DNA from: Haloarcula laminariae
GTDB lineage: Archaea > Halobacteriota > Halobacteria > Halobacteriales > Haloarculaceae
Direction: 5' to 3'
Length of the DNA: 64,000 bases
NCBI RefSeq assembly: GCF_025457605.1
Contig: NZ_JAMZFY010000001.1
Span: 992,001-1,056,000 of the forward strand
How positions within the stretch are numbered: the first letter of the stretch is position 1; each line of letters begins with the position of its first letter. Below are positions 50,602 to 60,016 of the stretch, piece by piece. The notes beneath the pieces were generated by a model, which did no database searches, had not been told where the DNA came from, and saw only the letters and a list, made by a program, of their open reading frames with translations. A program made the translations under genes and the position numbers.

Positions 50602-51938
50602 CAGCCGGTCCCGACCGCGGCGACGACAGAGCGGCCACCGGCTCCGATGTCAGTGCCGATACGGCCACCGTCGCCGTCCACGGGCTGGGCTACGTCGGGC
50701 TGCCGACGGCGGCACTGTTCGCCAACAACGGGCACTCCGTCTACGGTATCGACACCCAGCCCGACAAGCTCGACCGGCTCCGGACCGACGGCGCCGACTT
50801 CCGGGAGGACGACCTCAACGACTACGTCGACCGCGTGCTCGATACCGAGGCCCTTCGCCTCCGCGAGCGGCCCGTCGAGAGCGACTACCACCTGATATGC
50901 GTCCCGACGCCGTTCGACCACGACCGCAACGTCGCCGACCTCTCGTACGTGCGGGCCGCCGCCGAGGGCATCGCCCCGAAGCTTCGGCCGGGCGATACGG
51001 TCATCGTCGAGTCGACGGTGCCGCCGGGGACCACGGCGAACGTGGTCGGCGAGACGCTCGAACGCAACGGCGACCTGCTCCGGGAGACGTTCAACCTCGC
51101 GTTCTGCCCCGAGACGGTGCTACCGGGGTCGATACTCGACGAACTCCGCAACAACGACCGCATCGTCGGCGGCATCGACGACGAGGCCACCGCCGCTGCC
51201 CGGGACCTCTTTGCGGGCGCGGTCGACGGCGAGATTCACACTGCGCCCGACGCCGCGACGGCGGAGTTCGCCAAGCTGGCCCAGAACACCCACCGCGACG
51301 CCAACATCGCCATCGCCAACGAACTCGCGGCGGTGGCCCGCGACCACGGGGTGGTCCCGCGGCCGGCGTTCGAACTCGCCAACGAACACCCCCGGGTCGA
51401 CATCCTCCGACCGGGGCCGGGCGTCGGCGGCCACTGCCTCCCGGTCGACCCCCTGTATCTCGGCCAGCACTCCGACCACGTCGACCTCATCGAGCGGGCC
51501 CGCGCGGTCAACGACGGGATGGTCGACTACGTCCGGGAGCTCTTAGAGGACGGGCTCGGCTCGCTCGCCGGGACGCGCATCGCCGTCTTCGGGCTGGCGT
51601 ACAAGGGCAACGTGTCCGACACGCGCAACAGCCCGGCCAAGCGGTTCGTCGACCAGCTCGTCGAGACGCCGGAGATGGTCGCCACCGACGGCGGCGAGGG
51701 GTCGGTCGACGTGCGCGTCCACGACCCACACGTCGATTCGGCCGACGTCGACCTCTGGAGCGGCCCGGCCGCCCTGGAGGGGGCCGACGCGCTCGTCTTC
51801 ATGACCGACCACGACGAGTTCGACGACGTGGACCCCGAGGCGGTGGCCGAGCGGATGGCCGACGACGTGGTGGTCGACGCCCGCGGGCTCACTGACGAGT
51901 CCTGGCACGACGCGGGACTCGACGTGCGACGCCTCTGA
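50598..51938 (+). CDS. wecC: nucleotide-sugar dehydrogenase, UDP-ManNAc dehydrogenase type
   Basis: A 446-residue NAD-dependent enzyme of the UDP-glucose/UDP-ManNAc dehydrogenase group that oxidises the C6 hydroxyl to a carboxylate. The NAD motif HGLGYVGLPTAALFA, the CPETVLPGS loop, and the active-site cysteine in GPGVGGHCLPVDPLYL are present. The pairing with wecB favours UDP-ManNAc as substrate. The first 25 residues before the fold are Asp/Ala-rich. Confidence 0.93.
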   Translation: MTAGPDRGDDRAATGSDVSADTATVAVHGLGYVGLPTAALFANNGHSVYGIDTQPDKLDRLRTDGADFREDDLNDYVDRVLDTEALRLRERPVESDYHLICVPTPFDHDRNVADLSYVRAAAEGIAPKLRPGDTVIVESTVPPGTTANVVGETLERNGDLLRETFNLAFCPETVLPGSILDELRNNDRIVGGIDDEATAAARDLFAGAVDGEIHTAPDAATAEFAKLAQNTHRDANIAIANELAAVARDHGVVPRPAFELANEHPRVDILRPGPGVGGHCLPVDPLYLGQHSDHVDLIERARAVNDGMVDYVRELLEDGLGSLAGTRIAVFGLAYKGNVSDTRNSPAKRFVDQLVETPEMVATDGGEGSVDVRVHDPHVDSADVDLWSGPAALEGADALVFMTDHDEFDDVDPEAVAERMADDVVVDARGLTDESWHDAGLDVRRL

Positions 51939-52033
51939 GTCGTACTGCGGTCGGATGGGGCGTCGGTTTCACCCCGATTCGAACAGTGAGGACGGTTCAC
52001 TCCGGATTTCAGTCGCTGGGAATCAAGTAGCTG

Positions 52034-52039
52034 TTTTTT
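52034..52039 (+). promoter_or_regulatory. T-run before cysK
   Basis: Six T bases lie 26-31 nt before ATG 52065 and 96 nt after wecC. By position it may belong to the cysK promoter, to the terminator of wecC, or both. Confidence 0.3.
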
Positions 52040-52064
52040 CCCACTCGTCTCTCGACTCTCTACG

Positions 52065-52994
52065 ATGGCACAACACACGAAGATGGACGTCACGTCGTCG
52101 ATAGACGAGTTGATCGGGGAGACCCCGTTGCTCCGTCTCTCTTCGTTCGCCGAGAACCTCCTCGGGAAGGTCGAAGGGCAGAACCCGTACTCGGTCAAGG
52201 ACCGTATCGCCCGCGAGATTCTCGACACCGCCGAGGACGACGGGGCGCTCGAACCGGGCGGGATGGTCGTCGAGTCCACGAGCGGTAACACCGGTATCGG
52301 TCTGGCGGCCGTCTGTGCCGCCCGAGACTACGACTGCGTGCTCACGATGCCGTCCTCGATGTCCGAGGAACGGCGGTCGATTCTCCGCGCCCTCGGGGCG
52401 GAGCTGGAGCTCACGCCCGCGGCGGAGGGGATGGGCGGGGCGAACAAGCGCGCGGCGGAACTCGTCGACGAGCACGACAACGCGATCCTGGCCAGTCAGT
52501 TCGACAACGAGGCCAACCCCGCGGCCCACCGCCAGACGACGGGGCCGGAGCTGTGGCGGGCGACAAACGGGGAAATCGACGCCGTCGTCGCGGGCGTCGG
52601 GACCGGCGGGACCATCACCGGCGTCGCCGAGCACATGAAGGAGGACCGCGGCGAGACGTCGTTTACCGCTATCGCCGTCGAGCCCGCCCAGTCGCCGACG
52701 CTCTCGGAGCAGAGCTCGGCCAGTCACGACATCCAGGGCATCGGGCCCGGATTCCTCCCGGACGTGCTCCGCACGGAACTGGTCGACGAGGTCAGCGCGG
52801 TCGACGGCTCCGACGCGAAAGCGGCGGCCCGCAAGCTCGGCCACACCGAAGGGGTCTTAGTCGGGATATCGTCGGGCGCGGCGCTCGCTGCCGCGGCCGA
52901 CTACGCGACGGACAACCCGGACGAGCTGGTCGCCGTCGTGTTGCCGGACCCGGGCGAACGATATCTCTCCACGGACCTGTACGAGACCGGCTGA
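52065..52994 (+). CDS. cysK: cysteine synthase family protein
   Basis: A 309-residue fold-type II PLP enzyme that would make cysteine from O-acetylserine (or O-phosphoserine) and sulfide. The PLP lysine is in the motif NPYSVKDRIA at residue 46, and the substrate loop is STSGNTGIGLAAV. GTGGTITGV binds the phosphate, and ISSGAALAAAA lies in the C-terminal domain. All main catalytic features are present, in contrast to the threonine-synthase-like protein at 13.4 kb. Confidence 0.92.
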   Translation: MAQHTKMDVTSSIDELIGETPLLRLSSFAENLLGKVEGQNPYSVKDRIAREILDTAEDDGALEPGGMVVESTSGNTGIGLAAVCAARDYDCVLTMPSSMSEERRSILRALGAELELTPAAEGMGGANKRAAELVDEHDNAILASQFDNEANPAAHRQTTGPELWRATNGEIDAVVAGVGTGGTITGVAEHMKEDRGETSFTAIAVEPAQSPTLSEQSSASHDIQGIGPGFLPDVLRTELVDEVSAVDGSDAKAAARKLGHTEGVLVGISSGAALAAAADYATDNPDELVAVVLPDPGERYLSTDLYETG

Positions 52995-53049
52995 CGAGCG
53001 TCGCCGAGCGGTTCGTGGTCGACCTGCCGAACGCACAACGCCCGCTCGC

Positions 53050-54228
53050 TCACCCGTCGGAGATGATCTTGACGACGGCGCCCTCTTCGAGCTCGGTCTC
53101 GTCGCTGATGCGCCGTTCCTCGCGGGCGTCGACGGCGTGGGTGTAGCCGTCGCCGATGTCCGAGTGGACGGCGTACGCGAGGTCTTTCGGCGTCGAGCCG
53201 CGCGGGAGCAGGTGGGCGTCCGGGAGGACGTTCCCCTGGCCGTCGGTCCACTTCGTGTCGTTCTGGACGGGGTAGGCGGTGATGTGGTCGAGCAGGTCGT
53301 AGACGGCGGTGTCCATCGCGGCCTGGACGCCCGTCCCGCCGTAGTCAGCCATCACCCCGCGAATCCGGTCCAGGCCCTCGCGTTGCTGGTCGCTCACGTC
53401 GCCGACGATGTCGAAGTCGGTGTCGCCGGGGTCGTAGTCGACGACGCCGGCCGCCGCCGCGTTGCGGAGCGCGAGCTCGCCGTCGGCCGTCGCGGGAACC
53501 ACCACGTCGGCGGCCTCGCGAAGCCGTTCGACGTTCCCCTCCGGGGCGATGTCGGCCTTGTTGGCAACGACGACGATGGGTTTGGTCCGCTCGCGTATCT
53601 CGCGGGCCAGCGCCTCGCGGTCCTCGTCGGTCCAGGCGATTGGGTCCTCGGGGTAGTCCAGTTCACGGAGCGTGCGGGCCACGTCGAGTTCGCTCGCGCC
53701 GACGCCGGCAAGCAGGTCGACGAGGGACTCGTCCAGCGCGAAGTCGGGCGACCGGGACTGGCGCTCGATGGACTCCCAGTTGCGGTCGACGATGCTGGCG
53801 AGCCAGAGGTCCATCTCCTCCTCGATGAAGTCCACGTCCTCGACGGGGTCGTGTTCGCCGACCTCGACGGGTTCGCCCTCGGCGTCGGTCCCTCCGGAGG
53901 CGTCAACGACGTTCAGAATCACGTCGGCGTTCGTGAGTTCGTCGAGGAACTGATTGCCCAGCCCGCGGCCCTCGTGGGCGCCCGGCACCAGCCCCGCCAC
54001 GTCGATGAGTTCGACGGGGACGTACCGCTTCCCGCCGTGGCAGTTGTCGTCGCCACAGCGCTCGTCCAGCGAGAGGCAGGGGCAGTCGGTCCGGACGTGG
54101 CTCACGCCGCGGTTGGCGTCGATGGTCGTGAAGGGGTAGTTACCGACGTCGACGTCGGCCATGGTCGCGGCCTTGTAGAAGGTAGACTTCCCGGCGTTTG
54201 GCTTGCCGGCGAGCGCGATAGAGAGCAT
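53050..54228 (-). CDS. ychF: YchF-family GTPase/ATPase
   Basis: A 392-residue OBG-type P-loop protein. Walker A is GKPNAGKSTFYKAA, the G3 region is LIDVAGLVPGAHEG, and G4 is NKADI. A cysteine/histidine-rich CPCLSLDERCGDDNCHGG insertion follows G2, as in archaeal YchF. The C-terminal TGS domain ends EEGAVVKIISDG. YchF proteins bind ribosomes and respond to stress. Archaeal members keep NKxD and may prefer GTP. Confidence 0.93.
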   Translation of the reverse strand: MLSIALAGKPNAGKSTFYKAATMADVDVGNYPFTTIDANRGVSHVRTDCPCLSLDERCGDDNCHGGKRYVPVELIDVAGLVPGAHEGRGLGNQFLDELTNADVILNVVDASGGTDAEGEPVEVGEHDPVEDVDFIEEEMDLWLASIVDRNWESIERQSRSPDFALDESLVDLLAGVGASELDVARTLRELDYPEDPIAWTDEDREALAREIRERTKPIVVVANKADIAPEGNVERLREAADVVVPATADGELALRNAAAAGVVDYDPGDTDFDIVGDVSDQQREGLDRIRGVMADYGGTGVQAAMDTAVYDLLDHITAYPVQNDTKWTDGQGNVLPDAHLLPRGSTPKDLAYAVHSDIGDGYTHAVDAREERRISDETELEEGAVVKIISDG

Positions 54229-54267
54229 GCTACCTGCTACCGCACTCCGGGAAAAGGGGGTTTCGGT

Positions 54268-55317
54268 CTACTCCGCCGGGGCCTCTTCCTCGTCGTCGGT
54301 ACCGTCCGTGACCGCCGCGTCGTCGCCGGCCCCACCGTCGTCGCGGTCTCCAGCCGCGTCGTCTGCGTGGTCCGCCTCCGTAGTGTCAGTGTCAGCTTGT
54401 TCCGTCGCGGTCCCGTCCCCGTCGTCCCCGAGCGCTTCGGCCATCTCGGCCATCGCCTCGGCGTCCTCGTCGGGGCGGGTGAGCACCTCGTCGGTGTGCA
54501 TCCGCATCTCCTCGCTCGCGCGAATCTTCCCGTCGATGGTCGCGTTCTCGTGGAGGGAAACGGTGGCAGCAGAGATGTCGCCCCATACCTTCACGCCGGG
54601 GCCGATGCGGACGTCGCCGTCGCGGGTCGTCACGTCGCCCTTTATCTCGCTGCCCTTGCCCAGCACGATGTCCTCGCGGGCCCGCAGGCTGCCGAAGACG
54701 ACGTTGTCGCGGCCGACCTCCAGGGACTGTGCGCGGATGTTGCCGTGCAGGCGGCAGTCGTCGCCGATGACGGCCGGCGTCGACACCCGCCAGGCGTCGT
54801 CGGAGACGCTGGCACCCCGGGGAATCAACAGCGGGTCGTGCTCGTCGTCGCCGAGCATCTCCGAGAGTACCTCTTCTGCGGCCTCGTCCTCGCCGATGCG
54901 GAGCAACTGCGAGAGGTAGACAAAGAGGAAGACGATGGTCGGCATCGGGTTGCGGATGACGATCCAGCCGTTCGCCTCGAACCCCTCCTCTATGTCCACG
55001 TCGTCGCCGATGTCGAGGTCGCCCGCGACGCGCAACTCGCCGCCGATGTGGACCCGCTCGCCGATGTAGGCGTCCTCGGCGACGAGGACGTTCTCCGCGA
55101 CGTCACACCACATGTCGAGTCGGCAGTCGCCGTCGGCCTCGATGTGGCCGCCAAAGCGGACCCGCTCGTCCGCGATGACCGACCGGCCGCGGACGCCGAA
55201 CTCGACCGTGCTCTGGCCGCCGACCACCACGTCTCCGTCCGTCACGAGGTCGTGTTCCTCGACAGTAGTGCCGTCGGGAATCGAGAGTTCGGAGAGCGGG
55301 TCGGTGCCGAATTGCAC
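54268..55317 (-). CDS. bactofilin/halofilin-like polymer-forming protein
   Basis: A 349-residue protein with two beta-solenoid stretches, about residues 10-115 and 165-275, made of repeats such as VVVGGQSTVEFGV, LRVAGDLDIG and IKGDVTTRDGDVRIGP. Between them lies a hydrophobic segment at 118-140 (IVIRNPMPTIVFLFVYLSQ), and the last 70 residues are extremely acidic. Bactofilin-like proteins form filaments that shape the cell; haloarchaeal relatives are called halofilins. Which halofilin this corresponds to cannot be told from reading alone. Confidence 0.8.
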   Translation of the reverse strand: MQFGTDPLSELSIPDGTTVEEHDLVTDGDVVVGGQSTVEFGVRGRSVIADERVRFGGHIEADGDCRLDMWCDVAENVLVAEDAYIGERVHIGGELRVAGDLDIGDDVDIEEGFEANGWIVIRNPMPTIVFLFVYLSQLLRIGEDEAAEEVLSEMLGDDEHDPLLIPRGASVSDDAWRVSTPAVIGDDCRLHGNIRAQSLEVGRDNVVFGSLRAREDIVLGKGSEIKGDVTTRDGDVRIGPGVKVWGDISAATVSLHENATIDGKIRASEEMRMHTDEVLTRPDEDAEAMAEMAEALGDDGDGTATEQADTDTTEADHADDAAGDRDDGGAGDDAAVTDGTDDEEEAPAE

Positions 55318-55460
55318 ACGTCCTATAGGCGTTTCGACGGTCTTAAAGCCTGAGGGCGCGCACGACGGGCGTCTGACGAGCGTCTGACGCGCGCATGTGA
55401 GTCAGCATCAAACGGGGCCAGTATGTGTGGCCACGTAGCAAGTCCCCCCACAAGCGAGTA

Positions 55461-55469
55461 CGTTTTTAC
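55461..55469 (+). promoter_or_regulatory. TATA-like box before the DUF5800 gene
   Basis: The stretch cgtttttac lies 23-31 nt before ATG 55492 and supports that start. Confidence 0.45.
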
Positions 55470-55491
55470 CCGGACACCATCTAGTACGGCT

Positions 55492-55689
55492 ATGACCGTT
55501 CTCTCGTTCGACGATCAGGGCGTCGATGTCGTCTACGACGGTACGGAGTTCAGACTGGAGAAGGCCCTCATCGAGGACGCCGTACAGAAGTCCTATCCCG
55601 ACGTGACCGACCACGAGGTGCTCCAGATAGTCGAACCAGACCCGTCGCTGTCGGGCGAACCGCGCCGAATCGCGGAAATCGTCGAATAA
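55492..55689 (+). CDS. DUF5800-family small protein
   Basis: A 65-residue protein opening MTVLSFDDQGVDVVYDGTEF and containing SYPDVTDHEVLQIVE and SGEPRRIAEIVE, which I recognise as DUF5800. Conserved in haloarchaea, function unknown. No membrane segment or metal site. Confidence 0.8.
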   Translation: MTVLSFDDQGVDVVYDGTEFRLEKALIEDAVQKSYPDVTDHEVLQIVEPDPSLSGEPRRIAEIVE

Positions 55690-55810
55690 TTCGACTGTCC
55701 ACAGCGGAAGCAAACCCGTCCTGAGAAACTGTAGAACAGCGAACTAGTCGCTCCCCGTCGTGCGATTTTTCCCACGAGGGCTCGTGGCAAAAACCCACCG
55801 CGGCGGCAGG

Positions 55811-55820
55811 CATTTAACTA
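55811..55820 (+). promoter_or_regulatory. TATA-like box before the thiolase gene
   Basis: The stretch catttaacta lies 22-31 nt before ATG 55842. Confidence 0.5.
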
Positions 55821-55841
55821 CTCGGGACGCACGCCGAGGTA

Positions 55842-57008
55842 ATGACAGACCCACGCATCGCGGGGGCCGGTGTCACGAAGTTCGGGAAACATCCCGAGCG
55901 TACCGGTCGTGACCTGTTCGCCGAGGCCGGACTCGAAGCGCTCGACCAGTCGGGCGTCGACCCCGACGACGTCGACGCGCTGTACTACGGGAACTTCATG
56001 GGCGAACTCGCCGAACATCAGGGCCACCAGGGGCCGCTGATGGCCGAGGCCATCGGGGTCGACGCGCCCGCCACCCGGCTGGAGGCCGCCTGTGCCTCCG
56101 CTGGGGCCGCAGTGCGTGAAGCGGTCAAGACGCTGCGGAACGGCGAAGCGGAGGTCGTCGTCGTCGGCGGCGCCGAACGGATGACCAACATCGGTACCGC
56201 CGCGGCGACCGACGCCCTGGCCATCGCCGCCGACGACCTCTACGAGATACGCGCCGGGATGACCTTCCCCGGGGCGTACGCGTTGATGGCGCGGGTCTAC
56301 TTCGAGGAGTTCGGCGGCTCCCACGAGGACCTGGCCCACGTCGCGGTGAAGAACCACGAGCACGCCGTGGTCAACGACCACGCCCAGATTCAAAAGGAGA
56401 TAACCCTCGAAGACGCCCTGGAGGCCCCGACTATCGCCTCGCCGCTCGGGCTGTACGACTCCTGTCCCATCACCGACGGCGCCGCGGCGGCGGTGTTGAC
56501 GACCGAGGAGTACGCCGACGAACACGACCTCGACGCCCCGGTCGCGATTTCGGGAACCGGCCAGGGCAGCGACAACCTCGCCCTGCAGGACCGGCCCCAC
56601 CTCGCGCGGACCCCGGCGGCGGACAAGGCCACCGACGAGGCCTACAGCGACGCCGGCATCGGGCCCGACGACGTGGACGTCGCGGAGGTCCACGACTGCT
56701 TTACCATCGCGGAAGTGCTCGCCATCGAGTCGCTCGGGCTGTACGAGCCCGGCGAAGGCATCCACGCGGCGGCAGACGGCGAGACGACGCGCCACGGCGA
56801 GATGCCGGTCAACCTCTCGGGCGGCCTCAAGGCGAAGGGCCACCCCGTCGGCGCGACCGGCGTCGCCCAGCTCGCCACTATCGCGTGGGTGCTCGACGGA
56901 ACCCACCCGCGGGCCGACGCCGTCCCCGACGGCACCGTGGGCGTGGCCCACAACGCCGGCGGCACGGTGGCCTCTACGACGGTCCACGTCCTGGAGGTGC
57001 AGGAATGA
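55842..57008 (+). CDS. thiolase-family acyl-CoA C-acetyltransferase
   Basis: A 388-residue thiolase-like protein. The nucleophile cysteine is in EAACASAGAAVREA near residue 84; the C-terminal site has VHDCFTIAEV, then GGLKAKGHPVGATG and AHNAGGTVAST. This archaeal type forms complexes with a DUF35 protein to pass acetoacetyl units, for example towards mevalonate or in fatty acid use. The stop overlaps the DUF35 gene (ATGA). Confidence 0.9.
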   Translation: MTDPRIAGAGVTKFGKHPERTGRDLFAEAGLEALDQSGVDPDDVDALYYGNFMGELAEHQGHQGPLMAEAIGVDAPATRLEAACASAGAAVREAVKTLRNGEAEVVVVGGAERMTNIGTAAATDALAIAADDLYEIRAGMTFPGAYALMARVYFEEFGGSHEDLAHVAVKNHEHAVVNDHAQIQKEITLEDALEAPTIASPLGLYDSCPITDGAAAAVLTTEEYADEHDLDAPVAISGTGQGSDNLALQDRPHLARTPAADKATDEAYSDAGIGPDDVDVAEVHDCFTIAEVLAIESLGLYEPGEGIHAAADGETTRHGEMPVNLSGGLKAKGHPVGATGVAQLATIAWVLDGTHPRADAVPDGTVGVAHNAGGTVASTTVHVLEVQE

Positions 57009-57391
57009 CCGACCCAACGCGAAACGGCGAGTTCGACGACTGGCTCGACAGCCTGTCCGACGGCGACGGGTACTACGTCGAGTGCGACGAGGGCCACGGC
57101 TGGCTCCCGCCTCGCCGGGTCTGTCCCGACTGTGGCTCCCGCGAGCTCGCCGACGTGTCGCTGCCCGACACCGGCGAAATCGCGACCCACACCACCATCA
57201 CCGTCCCGACGCCGCAGTTCGAGAACGACGCGCCCTACGTCACCGCCATCGCTGACTTCGGGCCCGTCTCGATAACCGGGCTGGTCCGCGGCGCCGACCC
57301 GGAGGACGTGGCAATCGGCGACGTGGTCGGCATCGGTGTCGGCGAGCGCGAGACGACCGGCGAGCGCGCCGTCGTCTTCCGACCGCGCTAG
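57005..57391 (+). CDS. DUF35 (zinc ribbon/OB-fold) thiolase partner
   Basis: A 128-residue acyl-CoA-associated protein. The zinc ribbon includes YVECDEGHGWLPPRRVCPDC, in which one expected cysteine position is histidine. The OB-fold follows with THTTITVPTPQF and AIADFGPVSITGLV. Such proteins bridge thiolase and HMG-CoA synthase in archaea. Its overlap with the thiolase gene indicates joint translation. Confidence 0.9.
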   Translation: MTDPTRNGEFDDWLDSLSDGDGYYVECDEGHGWLPPRRVCPDCGSRELADVSLPDTGEIATHTTITVPTPQFENDAPYVTAIADFGPVSITGLVRGADPEDVAIGDVVGIGVGERETTGERAVVFRPR

Positions 57392-57466
57392 CCGGTTGTC
57401 GCCGCGCCGACGGCCGGTCACCGCTCCGATAGGCCGGAACTCGGTTCCGACACGGTAGCCGGTTCT

Positions 57467-58408
57467 TCAGTCCGTGACGTCGACCGTGGCCGCTTCCCCT
57501 CTGACAACTTCGACGAACTCCTCTGGGTGTTCGACGTGGGGCAACAGCAGGGAGTCGCCGAAGACCACGAGCGTCGCGTCGGCCTCGTCGGCCAGCACGC
57601 GGCCGTCGGCGAGCGGCGTGATGTCGGCGTCCTCGCCCCAGACCAGCGTAATCGGTACGTCGAGCCCGGCCAGCACGTCCCCCAGGTCCTCATCGGGGTC
57701 GAGAAAGCCCGAGATGAACGACGCCGGCGCGAACCGGGCGCCGGACTGGTGGGCGCTCTGCCACTCGTAGTCGACGACCTCGTCGGTGAGGTTGTCCATG
57801 TCGTAGTAGCCGTGGTCGGCGTGGAAGTGCCGAATCGAGGCCTTCGAACCGATGAGGTTGTAGATGGCCTGCCCGACGACGGGCGCCCGGACGAGCGACC
57901 GCCGCTGGACCGACCGGTCGCCCATCGAGGAGTCCGTCGGACAGACGAGAACCAGTTCCTCGACGTCGACCTCGCGGGCCGCCATCGCCGCGTAGGAGCC
58001 GGTCAGCGACGACGCGACGACCGTCGCGTTCTCGCTCTCGTCGTCGAGGAAGTCGCGGACGAACGTCGTCATGAGCGACGCCGAGTACAGCAGCGGCGGC
58101 CGGTCGCTGTGGCCGAAGCCGGGGAGGTCCGGCGCGATGACGTGGTACTCCTCGGCCAGCGTCTCGAAGACGGTGTGGAACTCGTGGCTGGAGGCGGCGG
58201 CGTTGATGCCGTGGAGCAACACGAGGTCCGGGTCGTCGGGGTCGCCGGCCTCGGTGTAGGCCACGTCGAACCCGCGCCAGCGGTAGGTCCGCTGGTCGCC
58301 GCGGAGGAACGGGGCGAAGTCATCGGCGCGCGACTGGAGGAGGCGGTTCGTCAGCGCCGTCGCACCGGCCGCGCCGACGGCGATACCGAGGGCCTTACGC
58401 AGTCTCAT
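57467..58408 (-). CDS. alpha/beta hydrolase with N-terminal hydrophobic anchor
   Basis: A 313-residue hydrolase. The first 25 residues ([20 protein letters not shown]) may anchor it at the membrane. The oxyanion region [15 protein letters not shown] and [12 protein letters not shown] are standard. The nucleophile elbow reads [11 protein letters not shown], with small residues Ala and Thr where glycines are usual. The acid is likely in WGEDADITP and the histidine in [10 protein letters not shown]. The substrate is unknown. Upstream in-frame residues are not family-like. Confidence 0.85.
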   Translation of the reverse strand: MRLRKALGIAVGAAGATALTNRLLQSRADDFAPFLRGDQRTYRWRGFDVAYTEAGDPDDPDLVLLHGINAAASSHEFHTVFETLAEEYHVIAPDLPGFGHSDRPPLLYSASLMTTFVRDFLDDESENATVVASSLTGSYAAMAAREVDVEELVLVCPTDSSMGDRSVQRRSLVRAPVVGQAIYNLIGSKASIRHFHADHGYYDMDNLTDEVVDYEWQSAHQSGARFAPASFISGFLDPDEDLGDVLAGLDVPITLVWGEDADITPLADGRVLADEADATLVVFGDSLLLPHVEHPEEFVEVVRGEAATVDVTD

Positions 58409-58480
58409 ACCCGACTCTAGGGGTCGGCGCCTGTTTATACATGGGGGCACCGTCGGGACCGTGGCCGTCCCGCTCCCGGC

Positions 58481-58960
58481 TCAGGCTCGGAACGACGGGT
58501 CCCGCGTGCTCGCGGCGGCGTCGGTCCCGGCGGCGTGTGTCCGCCACCCGATGACGCCGGCGGCCACGAGCAGGAGGCCCCCGGCGGCCAACAGGAACGG
58601 CTCCGCACCGAGGACGTACTCGACGGTGTCGCCGCTGTAGGTCGTGACTTCGGTGTACAGCCCCGGGTCGAGAGCGTAGCGGAGGACGGCACGGACCGGA
58701 TAGAAGAGCACGACCGCCCCGGTCGCGACCGACGCGAGCGCGGCGTACCGCCACCGGGACGCAACCACGGCACCGAGGAGGCCGAGCACACCGACCCGTG
58801 TCAGCAGCCGCTCCTGGTGGTTGCGGGGTCCGCCCCACCCGGTCTCGATAGTCCCCTCGTACGCGGGGGCGACGTGGAGCAGTTCTTGGTAGCTGCCGGC
58901 GACGATAGCACCGAGTCCGACGGAGGCGAGGGCGACGGCGAGGAGGGACCGACGGTTCAT
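58481..58960 (-). CDS. four-helix membrane protein of unknown function
   Basis: A 159-residue protein. The first helix may double as a signal anchor (MNRRSLLAVALASVGLGAIV); three more hydrophobic segments are at about 53-67, 72-95 and 118-139. No family recognised. It sits between the hydrolase and meaB genes in the same direction. Confidence 0.65.
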   Translation of the reverse strand: MNRRSLLAVALASVGLGAIVAGSYQELLHVAPAYEGTIETGWGGPRNHQERLLTRVGVLGLLGAVVASRWRYAALASVATGAVVLFYPVRAVLRYALDPGLYTEVTTYSGDTVEYVLGAEPFLLAAGGLLLVAAGVIGWRTHAAGTDAAASTRDPSFRA

Positions 58961-58993
58961 ACCCGGCCGTTTCGTGACACTGCATCAAAAACC

Positions 58994-60016
58994 TTAGCGG
59001 TCGAGACACTCCCGCAACGGCTCCAGCACCTCGTCGACGACGGTGTAGGGGTCCGTCTCGCGGGCCATGACGGCGTCGACGTGCGCGTCGAGACCGCCTC
59101 GCCGGTCGAGTTCGTCGGCTATCAGGCCGTTGGCGTCCTCGCGAAGCAGCGTCCGTATCTCGGCCGCAAAGCGGTCCCGGGCCTGCCGCTCGCGCCCGCC
59201 GGTCCGGTCCAGGTAGTCGCCGTGGTCGTCGAGCACCGCGAGGAACTCGTCGACGCCCTCGCTCCTGTTCGCGACCGTCTCGACGATGGGCGGCTCCCAG
59301 TCGTCCGCCGTCTCCCCGCCGTCCCCGGTCCCGGCGGCTTCGACCATCTCGGTACCCGAGGCCCCGTGGTGGCCCGCGCTGGACCGGCCCTGTAGCATCT
59401 CGCGGAGCTGCTGGACGGTGCGGTCGGCCCCGTCCAGGTCGGCCTTGTTGACGACGAACACGTCGCCGATTTCGAGGATGCCCGCTTTCAGCATCTGCAC
59501 GTCGTCGCCGCTGCCCGGCGGGACCAGGACGGCGACCGTGTCCGCGGTTCGGACGATGTCGACCTCGTTCTGTCCCGCCCCGACCGTCTCGACGATGACG
59601 TAGTCCTTGCCGAACGCGTCGAGCGCGGTGACGGCGTCCGTGGTGGCCGTCGACAGCCCGCCCAGCGAGCCCCGCGCGGACATCGAGCGGAAGAACACGT
59701 CCATGTCGCCCGCGTTCGAGGCCATCCGGATGCGGTCACCGAGCACCGCGCCGCCGGAATACGGCGAGGAGGGGTCGATTGCGATGACGCCGACGGTGTG
59801 GCCCTGCTCGCGCAGGCGGGCGGCCACCTTGTCCACGAGCGTCGATTTCCCCGCGCCGGGGCTGCCGGTGACGCCGATGACCTCGGCGTCACCGGTGTGG
59901 TCGTGGAGGCGGGAGACGACCTCGCGGTAGCCCGGCGCGCGGTTCTCTATCTTCGTGATGACGCGGGCCAGCGCACTGTGCCTGCCGGCGAGCAGGTCCT
60001 CGACCAGGTCGCTCAT
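58994..60016 (-). CDS. meaB: MeaB-type GTPase of methylmalonyl-CoA mutase
   Basis: A 340-residue P-loop GTPase that loads and protects the B12 cofactor of methylmalonyl-CoA mutase. Walker A is GVTGSPGAGKSTLVDK; it also has IDPSSPYSGGAVLGDRIRM and ETVGAGQNEVD, and NKADLDG for guanine. A Gly/Ser-rich insertion (about residues 215-240) is not usual. Its ATG overlaps the stop of the B12-binding subunit gene (60013-60016), so they are coupled. Confidence 0.93.
   Translation of the reverse strand: MSDLVEDLLAGRHSALARVITKIENRAPGYREVVSRLHDHTGDAEVIGVTGSPGAGKSTLVDKVAARLREQGHTVGVIAIDPSSPYSGGAVLGDRIRMASNAGDMDVFFRSMSARGSLGGLSTATTDAVTALDAFGKDYVIVETVGAGQNEVDIVRTADTVAVLVPPGSGDDVQMLKAGILEIGDVFVVNKADLDGADRTVQQLREMLQGRSSAGHHGASGTEMVEAAGTGDGGETADDWEPPIVETVANRSEGVDEFLAVLDDHGDYLDRTGGRERQARDRFAAEIRTLLREDANGLIADELDRRGGLDAHVDAVMARETDPYTVVDEVLEPLRECLDR

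Noticed and set aside
53137-55353. A 738-residue plus-strand frame opposite ychF and the halofilin-like gene
   Set aside because: It spans two unrelated minus-strand genes and their gap, with no family features.
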